Below are positions 1-10,460 of a stretch of 10,460 bases of DNA, one piece after another. A program made the translations under genes and the position numbers. Origin of the DNA: Saccoglossus kowalevskii (Eukaryota; Hemichordata; Enteropneusta; Harrimaniidae); NCBI RefSeq assembly GCF_000003605.2, contig NW_003132366.1, positions 72,357-82,816 on the forward strand, written 5' to 3'. The first letter of the stretch is position 1. Each line of letters begins with the position of its first letter. The notes under the pieces were generated by a model. The model was given only the letters and a program-made list of their open reading frames with translations. It was not told the DNA's origin and did no database searches.

Positions 1-420
1 CAAAATCCATCTGTAAACAGCCGAGAAATGCTTGATATTGATGATTTTTAGCACAAAAATGGCCGCCATTCGACCATCTTGAATCAGATCGTAAAACAAA
101 ATGATGTGCATCAAGATCTTATAATGTCTAATGTATATATCAAGTTTGAACAAAATCCATCTGTAAACAGCTGAGAAATGCTTGATATTGATGATTTTTA
201 GCACAAAAATGGCCGCCATTCGGCCATCTTGAATCAGATCATGAAACAAATTGACGTGCATATGCATAATATCATGTATGATGTATGTGTGAAGTTTGAT
301 CGTGATTGGTCCAGGCATTTCTAAGATACAGGTCTGGACGCACGCACAGACGCACGGACGGACACACGGAGGTCAAAACATAAGTCCCCGTTTGTGGACT
401 GTATCAGAACGGGGACTAAT
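1..420. repeat. Interspersed repeat with two 150-bp tandem copies and GGAC-rich tail
   Basis: Bases 1-150 and 151-300 are tandem copies. The first 90 bases differ at only two places (22 and 73 of the unit), while the later part is more diverged. After 300 a more degenerate segment (GTGATTGGTCCAGGC) leads into an ACGCACGGACGGAC-type tract at 338-370. The end is a perfect 10-bp inverted repeat, AGTCCCCGTT at 383-392 and AACGGGGACT at 408-417. Units beginning AAGTTTGA and followed by this kind of tail are familiar as dispersed repeats in marine invertebrates; the family name is not known to me. The left edge is cut by the window. Confidence 0.7.
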
Positions 421-630
421 AAGAATGTTTTATGATTTTTTTTTTTTTAATATTTGTTTTATCAGGAATTATTATAAAACCTTCTAATTATTCAATATTT
501 ATGTGCTGTGCTTACATCATTGACCTCAAAAAATGTAATTAGGCATATTTTTAAAATTTAAATCAAAAGAGTTTATGCATTATTCAACATTTACTTCAAA
601 ATGTAACATATAATCTAGATCTTATTTTTG

Positions 631-783
631 CCATAGAGGGCGTACTTTATTTAAACTTGAAAATGTTAATAAAAAGAGGTCATGCTGTAACTTTGTGCAT
701 TAAAAAATTTAAAATTATAAAATTTGTATAAAATTTATGCCACAGCTCATTTTCACCATAGAGGGCGTACTTTATTTAAACTT
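631..783. repeat. Duplicated 28-mer (CCATAGAGGGCGTAC...)
   Basis: An identical 28-base segment beginning CCATAGAGGGCGTACTTTAT occurs at 631-658 and 756-783, 125 bp apart, in otherwise AT-rich intron. Looser similarity (TTTATGC, then a T-rich stretch) precedes both, so this may be a decayed two-copy tandem repeat with a unit of about 125 bp. The second copy stops about 25 bases below the COR exon donor. Nothing else is recognisable in 421-807. Confidence 0.6.
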
Positions 784-807
784 TACCCACAGATAAGATA
801 TACTTAC

Positions 808-10099
<9,292 letters not shown>

Positions 10100-10205
10100 C
10101 TATACAAGAAAATAAAATATAATTGAGTATTTACTAAATATGTGATGAATATCCCTTTTGCACATGTTGGTTGATGCACTTGCCCCAAACAAATTTATTT
10201 CTGAT

Positions 10206-10460
10206 CAATGGCATCACAAAATACAATGGCATCACATAATGCAATGACATCACATAATGCAATGGTATCACATAATGCAATGGCATCACAAAATGCAATG
10301 GCATCGCAAAATGCAATGGCATCGCAAAATGCAATGGCATCGCAAAATGCAATGGCATCACATAATGCAATGGTATCACATAATGCAATGACATCACATA
10401 ATGCAATGGCATCACATAATGCAATGGCATCACAAAATGCAATAGCATCACAAAATGCAA
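10206..10460. repeat. 18-bp minisatellite (CAATGGCATCACATAATG)
   Basis: Fourteen complete 18-bp units run from 10206 to 10457 and the array continues past the window edge. Variation is confined to a few sites: GGC/GAC/GGT/AGC, ATCA/ATCG, and CATAATG/CAAAATG. Because 18 is a multiple of three, the minus strand reads through as repeats of the hexapeptide MPLHYV or MPLHFA. No splice signal links this to the gene, so it is treated as intronic. Confidence 0.92.

Noticed and set aside
10134-10460. Long minus-strand frame of MPLHYV-type hexapeptide repeats
   Set aside because: It is produced by an 18-bp tandem repeat, a multiple of three. It lacks splice sites linking it to the LRR exon and has no family character.

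Overview
The window is an internal stretch of one multi-exon animal gene on the minus strand. It encodes a ROCO-family protein closest to LRRK1 (leucine-rich repeat kinase 1; invertebrate lrk-1 type). Ten exons can be joined with GT-AG boundaries. All nine junctions keep the reading frame, and together they give about 709 uninterrupted residues. In transcript order (high to low coordinates) they encode a leucine-rich repeat block with a Ser-rich insert, the Roc GTPase domain and the first part of COR. The N-terminus lies beyond position 10460. The rest of COR, the kinase and the C-terminus lie beyond position 1. No other protein gene is supported on either strand.

The organism is a metazoan, most likely an invertebrate. 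The evidence is short exons (141-290 nt) in AT-rich introns of about 0.5-1.3 kb, canonical spliceosomal sites, and an intron repeat load (foldback MITEs, a TTAA-flanked piggyBac-type element, tetranucleotide microsatellites, a GGAC-rich repeat tail) of the kind common in marine invertebrate genomes. The phylum cannot be fixed from this sequence.

Layout by plus coordinate. 1-420: interspersed repeat with two 150-bp tandem copies and a terminal hairpin. 631-783: duplicated 28-mer. 808-1084: COR exon. 1192-1386: (TTTA)n/(TTCA)n microsatellite. 1782-1947: Roc/COR linker exon. 2309-3135: TTAA-flanked inverted-repeat element carrying a nested foldback element (2797-2911). 3225-3488, 4431-4601 and 5475-5615: Roc exons. 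6291-6504: last LRR plus Roc start. 7028-7288: Ser-rich insert plus LRR. 7559-7750: array of GCAGC/GCTGC stem-loops. 8255-8544, 9143-9321 and 9933-10099: LRR exons. 9344-9680: 42/38-bp palindrome satellite. 10206-10460: 18-bp minisatellite running off the window.

The exons act together as the regulatory half of a large multidomain kinase: LRRs for protein interaction, Roc for GTP binding and hydrolysis, COR for dimerisation and coupling to the kinase. I found no new gene system. The least ordinary parts are three intronic repeat structures: the palindromic satellite with one apparently inverted spacer, the stem-loop cluster, and the nested transposon remnants.
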